A stretch of 64,000 nucleotides of DNA, from assembly GCF_038002345.1 (NCBI RefSeq), contig NZ_JBBOCJ010000001.1:3720001-3784000 (forward strand), in the 5' to 3' direction. Of this stretch, positions 9,221 through 18,338 are shown piece after piece. How positions within the stretch are numbered: the stretch's first letter is position 1; each line of letters begins with the position of its first letter. Origin of the DNA: Paenibacillus sp. FSL M7-0420 (GTDB lineage: Bacteria; Bacillota; Bacilli; Paenibacillales; Paenibacillaceae). The notes beneath the pieces were generated by a model. That model made no database searches. It was not told the origin of the DNA and was given only the letters and a program-made list of their open reading frames with translations. Position numbers and translations under genes: made by a program.

Positions 9221-9499
9221 ATGATGACTAACGTGAATGAACAGGATATCGTACAATTCGTGATTGACCGGGTGGCCGATTTGACCTCCAGACCGGAGCT
9301 GGCGGAGGAATTGAATGGGGACGCACCGCTAGAGGATGCAGGCGTGGATTCGGTGCTGCTGGTCAACCTGATGATGCAGATTGAACAGCAGTATGAGATT
9401 TTTTACGAGGACGACGAGCTTCTGCAGGAGAACTTCGCCACCGCGCGCTTGATCTCACAACGCATATTGGCCAAACGGGCCGTTAAAACCGGGGCTTGA
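9221..9499 (+). CDS. Second acyl carrier protein
   Basis: A 92-residue carrier protein with the phosphopantetheine motif AGVDSVLLVNLM (Ser ~44). It is clearly divergent from its upstream neighbour, so a different cargo is likely. One inferred cargo is the amino acid loaded by the ATP-grasp ligase downstream, by analogy with BtrI of butirosin synthesis. AAAGG precedes ATG 9221; ATG codons at 9215 and 9224 are alternatives. The stop is one base before the next start codon, so translational coupling is likely. Confidence 0.8.
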   Translation: MMTNVNEQDIVQFVIDRVADLTSRPELAEELNGDAPLEDAGVDSVLLVNLMMQIEQQYEIFYEDDELLQENFATARLISQRILAKRAVKTGA

Positions 9500-9500
9500 C

Positions 9501-10460
9501 GTGAAGCAAGCCCATTGCTTTCTGAACGGACTCGGTTATGGCTTGGAGCAAGCCGGATGGGATGATCGTCCGCTCTATATCGGTGCTTGGGACGCGCCAT
9601 TCAGCGTTACGGAGGACGGCAAGCTGACCTATTTCTCAGCGGACATCACACCGTCCGAATATTTGCGGCTGTTCACCCGCCTGTACGGGGAAGGGGCATT
9701 GGAGTGGTATGATTACGGGGCCGAAAAACTCGTCAACCTGAAGAAGTTTCTGGAGGTCCTGCGGCGTCATCCGGAGCTTCCTGTTTTGGTACAGCTCGAT
9801 CTGTTTCATATGCCCTATCAAAAAAGAACGTTTCAAACCATGCATCAGCCCCATTTTGTCATCGTACACGGAATGCGGGGCAATCAATTCGTGGTATACG
9901 ACCGCTATTTTGAATGGGAAGGGTTACTGGCCGCGAGCCATGTACACGATGCTTTTCTGAGCAATGAACTGGGCGGGGGACTGCTGCTTCATCCCGAATG
10001 GCTCCATGCGCCGGACGCCCACGAGGTGGCGAGAATCTTCGAGGATACGATAGAGACCGATCCGGGTGAACGATCGCTAACCGGCATGGTGAGGCGAAGG
10101 ATTATGCAGACGGTGGAGTCGCCGGGCATGTATCCGCCCGGGACCTTGAAGGATTCTTTATCCCAGCTCGGCATCCTCGCCAAACGCAAATACAGCTACG
10201 GGCTGCTGTATCAATATTTTTCGGAAGCGCTTAATCAAGGTACGGAGCTGTATCAGGAGCAGCTGGAAGGATTCATAAAAATGTGGAGTACGCTCGCATA
10301 CCTGGCGATCCGTACATCCATGCCGGGACGAACCGGGGAAATCGGACTGCTGGTGGATAAGGTGGAGCAGCTGCACAGGACGGAGCAACAGCTGAAGGAG
10401 GAATTGATCGATGTCTATCATCGCTGGAAACCCCGATTTGCATGCGGAGTGCAGACCTAG
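9501..10460 (+). CDS. asbE: AsbE/BtrH-like carrier-protein-dependent acyltransferase
   Basis: A 319-residue soluble protein with the N-terminal pattern HCFLNGLGYGLEQAG, typical of BtrH/AsbE-type acyltransferases. These have a papain-like Cys-His-Asp site and move an acyl group from a carrier protein to an amine. I read the likely triad as Cys6, His118 (PHFVIVHG) and Asp134 (VVYDRYFEWEG). AsbE joins 3,4-dihydroxybenzoyl groups to a polyamine in petrobactin synthesis, and position 4 in an asbC-asbD-ACP-asbE order supports that role here. The start is a GTG one base after the upstream stop, with no good ribosome binding site, so coupling is likely. The acceptor amine is unknown. Confidence 0.75.
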   Translation: MKQAHCFLNGLGYGLEQAGWDDRPLYIGAWDAPFSVTEDGKLTYFSADITPSEYLRLFTRLYGEGALEWYDYGAEKLVNLKKFLEVLRRHPELPVLVQLDLFHMPYQKRTFQTMHQPHFVIVHGMRGNQFVVYDRYFEWEGLLAASHVHDAFLSNELGGGLLLHPEWLHAPDAHEVARIFEDTIETDPGERSLTGMVRRRIMQTVESPGMYPPGTLKDSLSQLGILAKRKYSYGLLYQYFSEALNQGTELYQEQLEGFIKMWSTLAYLAIRTSMPGRTGEIGLLVDKVEQLHRTEQQLKEELIDVYHRWKPRFACGVQT

Positions 10461-11784
10461 GGTGGGCTGCTTCGACGGCCATTCCCCCCGGTTGAACGAA
10501 CGGGTGATTGATGACCAATGGACAGGGTATCTGGCTGAATATACGGAGCTCATCCGCATTCCGCCGGTACGCTTCGCCAAGATCTTCGGGGGTTCGCTTC
10601 GCCAGTTCTCCAAGCAGCCGATGTCTTCGCTTCCGCAAGCCTCGGAGCGGCTGGCCCGATTATGCGAGGAATACGGAATCGATACGCTTTATGTGAACGC
10701 TCCTTATTTCATGCCTTTCTTGATGCTGGTTCGGAGCTTCGCCAAGCTTCCGCTTCGCTTCATGGTTATCGCCCATTCCGTCGCATCCGCCCGTTGGTTA
10801 ACAACTTGGCTGTCCTGTGCGCCTTGGATTACAGAACAGGATGTGCTGCTTGCCAGTACGGAATCTTGCAGACAGGCGCTGGTGAATCTCTCACCCCGGT
10901 ATGCGCATGCCCATAAGATCCCGTTATGCATCGACACCTTGCTGGCTGCGGAGCCGGTTCGGCCGCTTCCCGGTAAACGTCTGTTATCCATCGGCCGGCT
11001 GGAAGAGGTAAAGAACATTCATGTGCTCTTAGAGGCTATGGCGGAAATAAAGCAGCGTGTCCCGGACACTGTATTGACGATTGCCGGAGAATATACGGGG
11101 TCTTTGCAGGAAGCGGACCGGTATAAAGAACGGATTGAAGCCATCGTAGCGGAATATAGACTGGAGCAAACCGTGGAGTTTACAGGTCCCGTCCACGGGA
11201 GCGAGAAAGACCGCCTGTTCCGGGAATCCAGGCTTCTGGTCAACCTCTCCACCGATCCTGGAGAGACGTTTGGCTTCAACCTCCTGGAAGCGAAAGCCCA
11301 CGGTCTTCCTGTGGTCTGCACCAACTGGGACGGTTTCCGGGAGCTGCTTGTTGACGGCGAGGACGGTTCCTTCGTCCAGGTAGATTGGTCCGGTGAACAT
11401 CCGAAGATAGATCTGGACGGGCTGGTTCGCAGCTGCACCGGGGTTCTGCTGGATGAGAAGCTTCACGACAATCTCTCGCAAGGAGCGCGGCGTGGCGCTC
11501 TAATGTACGACTATCGGACCATCATGCCGCAGATCAGGAGGCTCCTGAATGCTCCCCTTGGACAGATAGCGGATGAGGCGGAGGAGACCGCCCTGCTGGA
11601 ATCTTCTATGAGAACGCTGAACGAAATCTATCATTGCAGCTTATTGGAAGCGGCAGGCTGTTTGAGTGAATCGCCGCTGTCGGTTCTGGATTGGCAGCCG
11701 CAGGGTGACACGGAGGAATGGATGCGCAGGGTGAAGCCGCTTATTCAACATTTTGCCGGGAGGAACCATCATGCACACGTTTAA
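10411..11784 (+). CDS. GT4-family glycosyltransferase in the biosynthetic operon
   Basis: A 457-residue GT-B-fold glycosyltransferase. The C-terminal donor domain shows LLSIGRLEEVKNI, then GPV and the E-x7-E motif ETFGFNLLE near residues 285-293, followed by AKAHGLPVV, all typical of GT4. It is cytosolic with no membrane segment. AAGGAGGA precedes the ATG at 10411, so the 50-base overlap with the upstream gene looks genuine. The ~70 residues after the donor domain are unassigned. Its placement between an acyltransferase and an exporter suggests that the product, or an intermediate, is glycosylated. Confidence 0.8.
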   Translation: MSIIAGNPDLHAECRPRVGCFDGHSPRLNERVIDDQWTGYLAEYTELIRIPPVRFAKIFGGSLRQFSKQPMSSLPQASERLARLCEEYGIDTLYVNAPYFMPFLMLVRSFAKLPLRFMVIAHSVASARWLTTWLSCAPWITEQDVLLASTESCRQALVNLSPRYAHAHKIPLCIDTLLAAEPVRPLPGKRLLSIGRLEEVKNIHVLLEAMAEIKQRVPDTVLTIAGEYTGSLQEADRYKERIEAIVAEYRLEQTVEFTGPVHGSEKDRLFRESRLLVNLSTDPGETFGFNLLEAKAHGLPVVCTNWDGFRELLVDGEDGSFVQVDWSGEHPKIDLDGLVRSCTGVLLDEKLHDNLSQGARRGALMYDYRTIMPQIRRLLNAPLGQIADEAEETALLESSMRTLNEIYHCSLLEAAGCLSESPLSVLDWQPQGDTEEWMRRVKPLIQHFAGRNHHAHV

Positions 11785-13567
11785 ACTGTTCCGACGTCTT
11801 GCTCCCTACGTGAAGATCAAATGGAATTTTACCTTGATTGCTTATGTTTGCACGTTCCTGCAATTGGGACTCGTCATGCTTCAGCCCTTAATCTTCGCCT
11901 ATCTGATCGACCACGTGCTGATTGGCGGAAACCGCAAGCTGATTGTCCCGCTGCTTAGCCTGTCCTTGGGAATAGGTGTTCTCTCCATCGTGTTCCTGTT
12001 TATCCGGGTAGGTCTGTTCCGCTATCTGGGCATCTGTAATATGCTGGATATCCGCAACGAGCTGTTGAAGCATGTCCGGCAGATCCCCATTCCGGAAATT
12101 CAGAAGGAAGGACCCGGGAAATTCTCGGCCTTGCTCGGGATGGATACAGCTACGATGGGAAATTTCCTCAACCACATCCTGGTCGAGATTACCTCACAGC
12201 TGTTTATGATGCTGATATCCCTCGGAATCCTGTACTATATGGACTGGCGGCTTGGCATCGTTGCCACGCTTAGCATTCCCTTCCTCTTATGGGTGCCAGG
12301 GCTGTTCCGCAACCCTGTGGCGCGTTATTCGTCCGCCGTTCGAACCCATAATGAAGAGATCGGAACCTATCTCTATGAAGCGATCGAAAGTTCACAGGAA
12401 ATCCGGGCTTTAGGACTAGAGGGATGGGAACGGAAGCGGAATGAAACGATGTACAAGGGGCTGGTGAAGGCCAGCACCCGGGAAACGCTGTATGCCGTTA
12501 TGTCGTTTCAAATCAGCGGTTTCGTGATTAGCCTGATCCTGGCTGCCATCTATTGGATCGGCAGCGATCAGGTGCTCCACCAAATGATGACCGTTGGTAT
12601 GATGGTTGCTTCCGTAACCTATCTGCAGAACGCTCTGAATCCGGTACAGCAGATTAACAACTTTTTCAGAGAGCTTCAAGGAGCGGAAGTTGCAATGGGC
12701 AGAATTGAGCAATTTATCCAGACCCCGATCGATCCCTATTCGGAAAACGAGAGGAAGCAGGCTTCGCCTGCAAGGGAGACTCAGCTTGAAGCAACGCCGT
12801 CCGGTATCGAAGTGTGCAGTTTGCGCGTCGGGTACGGTGGAACGGAAATCTTGAAGGATCTATCATTGTCGCTGTCTCCGGGCAAGGTGTATGCTTTCGT
12901 CGGGCGGAGCGGGTCTGGGAAATCCACCCTTTTCCGCGCGCTTATCGGGATGATGCCCGTTCTCGAAGGTGAAATTCGAATCGGCGGACAGAATCTGGAG
13001 GAGATGACCCGCAGTGCGATCAGCCGCAAGGTTGGCATCGTGTTCCAGGAGCCTTACTTGTTCCGGGGCACCCTTATGGAAAATATTGCTGTCGGGAAGC
13101 TGGACGCGACGGAGGAGATGGTCAGGCAAGCAGCCCTGAATGCGCGGCTCGGAGCTCTGCTGGAGCAACTGCCGGAAGGACTCAACACGAAGATTGACCA
13201 TAAAGGCTTCCAGCTATCCGGCGGACAGCGGCAGAGGCTGGCTATTGCGCGTGCCCTCTTGCACAATCCCGATATTCTTATCCTGGACGAACCGACCTCC
13301 GCCTTGGACCAGCTTACGGAGATTGAACTTATGGATTCCATACGCCAAGTCATGGCGGGCAAGACGATTCTGGTAGCCACTCATCGCCTGCAAACCATTA
13401 TGAACGCGGACCGTATTCTGGTGATGGAGAACGGTTGTCTGGTGGCGGAAGGCGACCACGAAGAGCTCATGAAGCAATCGGCTGAGTATTATGCTATGGC
13501 ATCGACCTTCGAGCGCGATACCTCTGTGGCCGGACAGGCATCTTATAAAGAGGGGGTTCCGGTATGA
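11771..13567 (+). CDS. ABC exporter half-transporter (membrane plus ATPase domain)
   Basis: A 598-residue fused ABC exporter of the MsbA/LmrA type, expected to dimerise and pump the finished compound out. The first ~310 residues contain about six membrane segments. The ATPase half has Walker A GRSGSGKST (~377), signature LSGGQRQ (~483), Walker B ILILDEPTS (~502) and a THR switch histidine (~537). The ATG at 11771 lies 7 bases after GGGAGG; an in-frame TTG at 11753 is less likely. It overlaps its neighbours by 14 and 4 bases. No peptidase domain is present, so it is not a bacteriocin-type exporter. Confidence 0.9.
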   Translation: MHTFKLFRRLAPYVKIKWNFTLIAYVCTFLQLGLVMLQPLIFAYLIDHVLIGGNRKLIVPLLSLSLGIGVLSIVFLFIRVGLFRYLGICNMLDIRNELLKHVRQIPIPEIQKEGPGKFSALLGMDTATMGNFLNHILVEITSQLFMMLISLGILYYMDWRLGIVATLSIPFLLWVPGLFRNPVARYSSAVRTHNEEIGTYLYEAIESSQEIRALGLEGWERKRNETMYKGLVKASTRETLYAVMSFQISGFVISLILAAIYWIGSDQVLHQMMTVGMMVASVTYLQNALNPVQQINNFFRELQGAEVAMGRIEQFIQTPIDPYSENERKQASPARETQLEATPSGIEVCSLRVGYGGTEILKDLSLSLSPGKVYAFVGRSGSGKSTLFRALIGMMPVLEGEIRIGGQNLEEMTRSAISRKVGIVFQEPYLFRGTLMENIAVGKLDATEEMVRQAALNARLGALLEQLPEGLNTKIDHKGFQLSGGQRQRLAIARALLHNPDILILDEPTSALDQLTEIELMDSIRQVMAGKTILVATHRLQTIMNADRILVMENGCLVAEGDHEELMKQSAEYYAMASTFERDTSVAGQASYKEGVPV

Positions 13568-15108
13568 ATGGCACAGGCACCCTCAGGGAATTGTTTCAAC
13601 GTGCACGAAGGCATGACCGGGGAATCACTTACAAGGCACGAAGCGGCGAGTCCGATTGGACAAGTTATGCGGAACTCGGAAACCGCATGGACCTTCTCGC
13701 TGAACGGCTGAAGCAGGCGCAGCTGCGTCCGAATTTTATCGGGGCTGTCTGGATGGCTCCGACGCCGGAGTGTCTGGCTGTCATCGGGGCAATCATTTTG
13801 GCGGGAGGCATTCCGCTCCCCATCCACAGCTACATGCCAGGACAGGACATGCTCCGCCTCATCCGCAAATTTGAACCCGAAGCTGTGTTCGTCTCGGAAG
13901 AGAAGTTTCCAATCCTCGCGGAATGGAACATGCAAGGGGAAGAGTTGCCATTCTGCCTGTATGCAGGTATGGCAAGCGGACCGGTTGCAGGAATCAGCGC
14001 CGCTCCGCGGCCGGTACGCCGGTACACGCCGCCAGAGGCCGTGCGTATGATATTCCTCTCCTCCGGTTCGACGGGAGAGCCGAAGGGGATCATGCTGAGC
14101 GACCACAACATGCTGTCCAATGTGGACGCAATCCTGGAGTACACGACTCTGTGCGACGAGGACATCGTTCTGCTCTCGAAGTCCCTGGGGTATTGCTCGA
14201 CCATTGTTGGGGAATGGTTCGCCGCCATGGCCTCTGGTGCCAATCTTGTTCTAAGCGGGGGCTTCGTGCATCCCTTCGAGATGATCCAGTGCGTCCGTAC
14301 GAATAAGGTGACCTTCTTATGCACTGTGCCGTCTGCGATCCTGCCTCTAATCCATTCCGCCAAATGGGCGGCGGAGGATCTGCTCACGCTCCGGCAGATG
14401 CTCATTGTCGGCGGCCCGATGCCTGCCGTCATGCTGCTTCGTTTGGCTGACCGTCTGCCTCACGTGCGGCTGACGCCCTCCTATGGACTGACCGAAGCAT
14501 CTCCGCGCGTCTCGTATTTGCCCTACACTCAGTTGAGGACGAAAACGCAATCCGCCGGGATACCCATTAACGGCGTCGAGCTGGCCATCTTTCAGGACGG
14601 AAGAAAGGCGGCAACAGGGGAGAGTGGAGAGGTGGTCGTTCGAGGGCCGAATGTGATGATCGGCTATTATGACGATCCGGATCGCACCCGCGAGATCCTA
14701 GGCCACCTCGGCCTGCATACCCGGGATACCGGGTATCTGGACGAGGATGGATATTTGCACTTGACCGGGCGAACCGATAACGCTCTCCTTGTCGGGGGAC
14801 ACACGGTGTACCCGGAAGCGGTCGAAAGCGTCCTATTGAGCTTGCCTGGGGTGGCGGACGCTGCTGTGTCGGCCGTAGAAGACCTTCAATGGGGACATCG
14901 TCTGATTGCCGTGATAGTATCCGCAGCTTCCACAGAGCCTGTCAAGAGCCCGGAGCTGCATGCCTGGTGCGTAAAACGCTTATCCCCGGCCTTGCGTCCC
15001 AGGGAATTCCGCTTCGTTACGGCTCTGCCCAGAACAGCCAGCGGAAAGCTGGATCGCAAAGCCCTGAAATCTATGGTGAAGGAGGAAGAACATGTCCATA
15101 GAGCATGA
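13564..15108 (+). CDS. Second acyl-AMP ligase (adenylate-forming enzyme)
   Basis: A 514-residue adenylate-forming ligase with the full set of core motifs: FLSSGSTGEPKG (~165-176), YGLTEASPR, GESGEVVVRGPNVMIGYY, the hinge GRTDNALLVGG and the C-terminal RTASGKLDRK lysine motif. It overlaps the exporter gene by ATGA and the following carrier protein by 17 bases, so it very likely charges that carrier. It resembles fatty-acyl or aryl-AMP ligases more than NRPS adenylation domains. The substrate cannot be read. It is the second of three adenylate-forming enzymes in this operon. Confidence 0.85.
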   Translation: MNGTGTLRELFQRARRHDRGITYKARSGESDWTSYAELGNRMDLLAERLKQAQLRPNFIGAVWMAPTPECLAVIGAIILAGGIPLPIHSYMPGQDMLRLIRKFEPEAVFVSEEKFPILAEWNMQGEELPFCLYAGMASGPVAGISAAPRPVRRYTPPEAVRMIFLSSGSTGEPKGIMLSDHNMLSNVDAILEYTTLCDEDIVLLSKSLGYCSTIVGEWFAAMASGANLVLSGGFVHPFEMIQCVRTNKVTFLCTVPSAILPLIHSAKWAAEDLLTLRQMLIVGGPMPAVMLLRLADRLPHVRLTPSYGLTEASPRVSYLPYTQLRTKTQSAGIPINGVELAIFQDGRKAATGESGEVVVRGPNVMIGYYDDPDRTREILGHLGLHTRDTGYLDEDGYLHLTGRTDNALLVGGHTVYPEAVESVLLSLPGVADAAVSAVEDLQWGHRLIAVIVSAASTEPVKSPELHAWCVKRLSPALRPREFRFVTALPRTASGKLDRKALKSMVKEEEHVHRA

Positions 15109-15349
15109 AGATATACTCTTTAAGGTGAGAGAAACGATAGCCGCTGTGGCCAAGAGGCTAACAAGCGAGGTCGAGCTGGACCATGCTTTGGTAGATGATC
15201 TGGGAATCGACTCCATTCAAATCCTGGAGCTTCTGTCGGCTCTGGAGGATACATTCGGCTTTGAGCTGGAGGTGGACGATATTCGCCCGGAATCGTTCCG
15301 AAGCGTCCTGGCCGTATTGCATTTTGTAGAACGCAAGGTGGCTTCATGA
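15092..15349 (+). CDS. Third acyl carrier protein
   Basis: An 85-residue carrier protein with the motif LGIDSIQILELL (Ser ~41). It is embedded between two acyl-activating enzymes, overlapping the first by 17 bases and the second by 4, and has a GGAGGAAG ribosome binding site. It probably carries the acyl group activated by one of them for transfer by the BtrH-like protein two genes downstream. Confidence 0.85.
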   Translation: MSIEHEDILFKVRETIAAVAKRLTSEVELDHALVDDLGIDSIQILELLSALEDTFGFELEVDDIRPESFRSVLAVLHFVERKVAS

Positions 15350-16488
15350 AGGTGTTCACCCCGGGCCATTTGCAAGAGCTGGCCGGCGAATTGCGCCGGA
15401 CGTACCCGTTTTATAACCCTTATACGGACGTTGATTTCCATCAGCTGCCGATTACAGACAAACACTTGATCGCAGGCAACCGCGCTCTTTTCGAACATCC
15501 CGGTGCGGGACGGGTGATCGAATCATTCACCTCAGGAACTACCGGAGTGCCGTTCCGCTGCGTGAAAACCCCGGAGGAGATATGGACACTCTCGCTGACC
15601 CTGTATAAGCATAGAAAAAAATGGGGGCTGCCGTCCAGGCACCGGATGCTGCTGCTGAGCAACCGTCTGCTGGCGGAGCCCAGGTCCCTTAGACATTATG
15701 CAGAACGGATGATCAGGGAAGATCCTCATTTTATCCAAGGGAGAGCTTCCGCTCTCTGCACGTTGGCTGAATATATGCGTGACGGGGGATATTCGTTGCC
15801 GTCTTCCCTCCTGTTTACCCAGAACTGGGGCGAAACGCTGCATGGCTCCCAGAAAGAACGGATCGAAGAGGTGTTCCGCGTTCCATGCGTAGACTATTAC
15901 GGTTTGGAAGAGTTCTGGTGTATCGCATTCGCAGGCCAGAGCGGCCAACTGGAAATCGATGAGTCCGCCGTATATGTGGAAATTATTGATCCGGCTTCCG
16001 GACTCCATGTAGAGGAGGGGGAATTCGGCGAAGTGTTGGTCACCTCGCTGATCATGAGGAGTCTGCCTTATGTCCGTTACCGGACAGGGGATATCGGAAG
16101 TATTCGCAGGAACCCTGAAACCGGCCGTCTCCTTCTTCAACTGCTTCCCGTTCGAACATCCCAGATCCGGCTGCCTGGAGCGCAGGTGCATTCCGCCGTC
16201 TTCCGGTATTTGGACAAGTTTTTTTGGGAGCTTGCTGCAGCCAGAGGCGTCCGCCAATTTCAGATCGTGCAGAATACGTACACCTCTTTTTCCGTCCGGC
16301 TGGCGACTGAAGCCTCGCCAAGCGAGTTCGAGGACGTGCAGGCCAAGCTATCCGCTTTTCTTCACCAAGCGGCGGGCAAGCCGGTGAAATTGTCCATCGA
16401 AACCGTCTCCAGGCTCGAAGCCAATCCTGTCAGCGGCAAAATACCGTCCTTTATTTGCCGTATTTCCTCAAATGAAGAAGGAGAATGA
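15346..16488 (+). CDS. PaaK/F390-synthetase-like acid-AMP ligase
   Basis: A 380-residue relative of phenylacetate-CoA ligases and coenzyme F390 synthetases. It carries FTSGTTGVPFRC near residues 63-74, DYYGLEEFW, EVLVTSLIMRSLPYVRY and RTGDIG. These enzymes activate aromatic or aliphatic acids as acyl-AMP, then pass them to CoA, a carrier or an amine. It is the third adenylate-forming enzyme of the operon, begins in an ATGA overlap with the carrier gene, and is shorter than typical PaaK (about 430). It could load the preceding carrier or make a free acyl conjugate. Confidence 0.8.
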   Translation: MKVFTPGHLQELAGELRRTYPFYNPYTDVDFHQLPITDKHLIAGNRALFEHPGAGRVIESFTSGTTGVPFRCVKTPEEIWTLSLTLYKHRKKWGLPSRHRMLLLSNRLLAEPRSLRHYAERMIREDPHFIQGRASALCTLAEYMRDGGYSLPSSLLFTQNWGETLHGSQKERIEEVFRVPCVDYYGLEEFWCIAFAGQSGQLEIDESAVYVEIIDPASGLHVEEGEFGEVLVTSLIMRSLPYVRYRTGDIGSIRRNPETGRLLLQLLPVRTSQIRLPGAQVHSAVFRYLDKFFWELAAARGVRQFQIVQNTYTSFSVRLATEASPSEFEDVQAKLSAFLHQAAGKPVKLSIETVSRLEANPVSGKIPSFICRISSNEEGE

Positions 16489-16492
16489 AGAG

Positions 16493-17482
16493 ATGACCTC
16501 TCATACGGATACGCCGGCTGCCAAGCCGGAAATGATGAAGCTGGCGGCGATGGAATGTGCAGCTTCCTGCATCATGACCCACTTATACCGGTCCGGGGCC
16601 AACCCTGATCTGTTTCTGCTGGATTACTGGAATGTCAATTATGTATCGCGCATTATTACGGCGAGCCAGCATGTGCGATTGAACAAAAGCTTGCCCTTTC
16701 TGTACGGCATCCATCTGGTTTACAAGGGAACCGGACCTGAGGCGCTAAAGCAGTCTGTTCAGTCAGGGAACCGTGCGGTAGTGAAATGCCGCCCAGCCGA
16801 TCTGGATTTTTTCCCTCCCAATATGCTTAGCATGGCGGAGAGTGGATTCGAACATTATATCCTCGCAGACAGCTTCGATGAAGCGCGTAACGCCTTCAGA
16901 GTATTCGATCCCATTGTCGGCTTCAACGGATTCCTGACCGGAGAAGAGCTTATGCGGGCATCGGCGGAGCCGGAAGAGGAGGACATCATTTTCTACGAGC
17001 TTCAGCCGGATCAAGAAGGGAAGTTCGAGTCTCCCGGCAAGCGTGATATCTTCGCCTATGCAGCCAAGCGAAACTACGACATGTATGTCCGTTCTCAATA
17101 CAGTTCGGGTACCGCCGCATTGGACAGCTTTGCCCGGGATTTGCAGGAATCTCTAGCTTTAAGCCCGGAACAAACCTCGAACTGGCTGAGCCAGAACTCG
17201 ATCGCTATTGCTTCCTTAACCAAGCTCCGGTCTTCCATATGGAATAGCTTTGCCCAGCTGGGCGTGATGGACAAGGGGCAGGCGCTGGAAGGGACGAACC
17301 GGATCAGCGGGATCGTGAAGTTATGGACGGCACTGAATTTCCTGCTTGTGAAATACCGCAAGCACATCGGGGACGAAGCGCTGCTGCGCTCGGCTCTTGC
17401 CAGGCTGCGGGAAGTTCGGGATGCGGAGCTTCAATTCCTGGCCTGGATGAATGGAATAGGCGGTGATCTGACTGCGGTATAA
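16493..17482 (+). CDS. BtrH-like acyltransferase (second in the operon)
   Basis: A 329-residue soluble protein that I read as another BtrH-type, papain-like acyltransferase. An N-terminal Cys cluster (MECAASCIM, Cys ~22 and ~26) is followed by a His (EHYILAD, ~121) and an Asp (FRVFDPIVG, ~139), the same spacing pattern as in the AsbE-like protein. The C-terminal half is helical. The ATG at 16493 is preferred because GGAG lies 10 bases upstream; ATG 16472 overlaps the previous gene and has no ribosome binding site. The gene ends inside the start region of asbF. The acyl donor is probably the third carrier protein; this is inference. Confidence 0.65.
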   Translation: MTSHTDTPAAKPEMMKLAAMECAASCIMTHLYRSGANPDLFLLDYWNVNYVSRIITASQHVRLNKSLPFLYGIHLVYKGTGPEALKQSVQSGNRAVVKCRPADLDFFPPNMLSMAESGFEHYILADSFDEARNAFRVFDPIVGFNGFLTGEELMRASAEPEEEDIIFYELQPDQEGKFESPGKRDIFAYAAKRNYDMYVRSQYSSGTAALDSFARDLQESLALSPEQTSNWLSQNSIAIASLTKLRSSIWNSFAQLGVMDKGQALEGTNRISGIVKLWTALNFLLVKYRKHIGDEALLRSALARLREVRDAELQFLAWMNGIGGDLTAV

Positions 17483-18338
17483 TCTATGTACGATTTCTTT
17501 TCGGCACGAGCTGGTATCCATCCGGGAGCTGCTCCGTTATGCTCATGATACGGGCTTCAACGGTATAGAACTGTGGGGCGTGCATGCCAAGGCTTTGCTT
17601 CGCCAACGGGGACAGGAGCTGGGAGGTATGCTGGACGAAATGTTCAGCTACGGGCTCGAAATCAACATGCTGAGCGATTATATCCCTCTCATGGGGAATA
17701 TCCCAATGGACGTTCTGCTTAAGGAATGGCAGGAAACCGTACAGGCGGCCAAAGCATTCCACACAGATAAGCTGAGGATTTTCGCCGGAAACCTGAGCAG
17801 TCAATCTCTTGATGAGAAGGACTGGGAGCTTTGCACCGAACGTCTAAATCTCCTGTGCGCCGCAGCAGAGAGGGAAGGAGTCTATACAGTGGTTGAGACT
17901 CATCCGGGAACCGCTGCCGACGGCTTAGATTCCACACTTCAACTGCTCCGGCAAACCGATAACCCTGCCTTGAAGCTGAATTTGGACTTTCTGCACATGT
18001 GGGAATCGGGCGCTGATCCCCTTGCCGCCTACGAACGCTTGAAGCCATGGATTGTCAATATCCATCTGAAGAATGTGGAATCCCGGCAATGGCTCGAAGT
18101 ATTCTCTCCTGACAATATATATTCTCCGAGCGGCAGCCGCAGAGGTATCGTACGCTTGGCCGATGGAGAAATGGACTGCCAAACCATAGTGAAGCGCCTT
18201 ATCTTGGACCCTACCCGAGCCCCGGTATCTCTGGAATGGTTCGGAGCCATGCCCTTTGAAATCTTAAAGTCGGAGCTAGGCTGGCTTAAAGGGCTGGAGT
18301 CTGATCTCAAGCTGGAGAATGTGGAGGTGACGGGATAA
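17472..18338 (+). CDS. asbF: AsbF-like 3-dehydroshikimate dehydratase with a CTG start
   Basis: A TIM-barrel sugar-isomerase-like enzyme, 288 residues, expected to convert 3-dehydroshikimate to 3,4-dihydroxybenzoate, the petrobactin catechol precursor. Counting from the CTG at 17472 puts the metal ligands at Glu142 (VVETH), Asp172 (NLDFLH), His198 (NIHLKN) and Glu255 (SLEWFG). The first three equal the B. anthracis AsbF numbers as I remember them. The first residues (xRYNLCTISFRH) also align with the AsbF start MKYSLCTISFRH. An in-frame TGA immediately precedes CTG, no ATG, GTG or TTG occurs before 17580, and AGGCGGTGAT lies about 5 bases upstream. Starting at GTG 17580 would delete the first barrel strand. 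Confidence 0.9.
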   Translation: MRYNLCTISFRHELVSIRELLRYAHDTGFNGIELWGVHAKALLRQRGQELGGMLDEMFSYGLEINMLSDYIPLMGNIPMDVLLKEWQETVQAAKAFHTDKLRIFAGNLSSQSLDEKDWELCTERLNLLCAAAEREGVYTVVETHPGTAADGLDSTLQLLRQTDNPALKLNLDFLHMWESGADPLAAYERLKPWIVNIHLKNVESRQWLEVFSPDNIYSPSGSRRGIVRLADGEMDCQTIVKRLILDPTRAPVSLEWFGAMPFEILKSELGWLKGLESDLKLENVEVTG

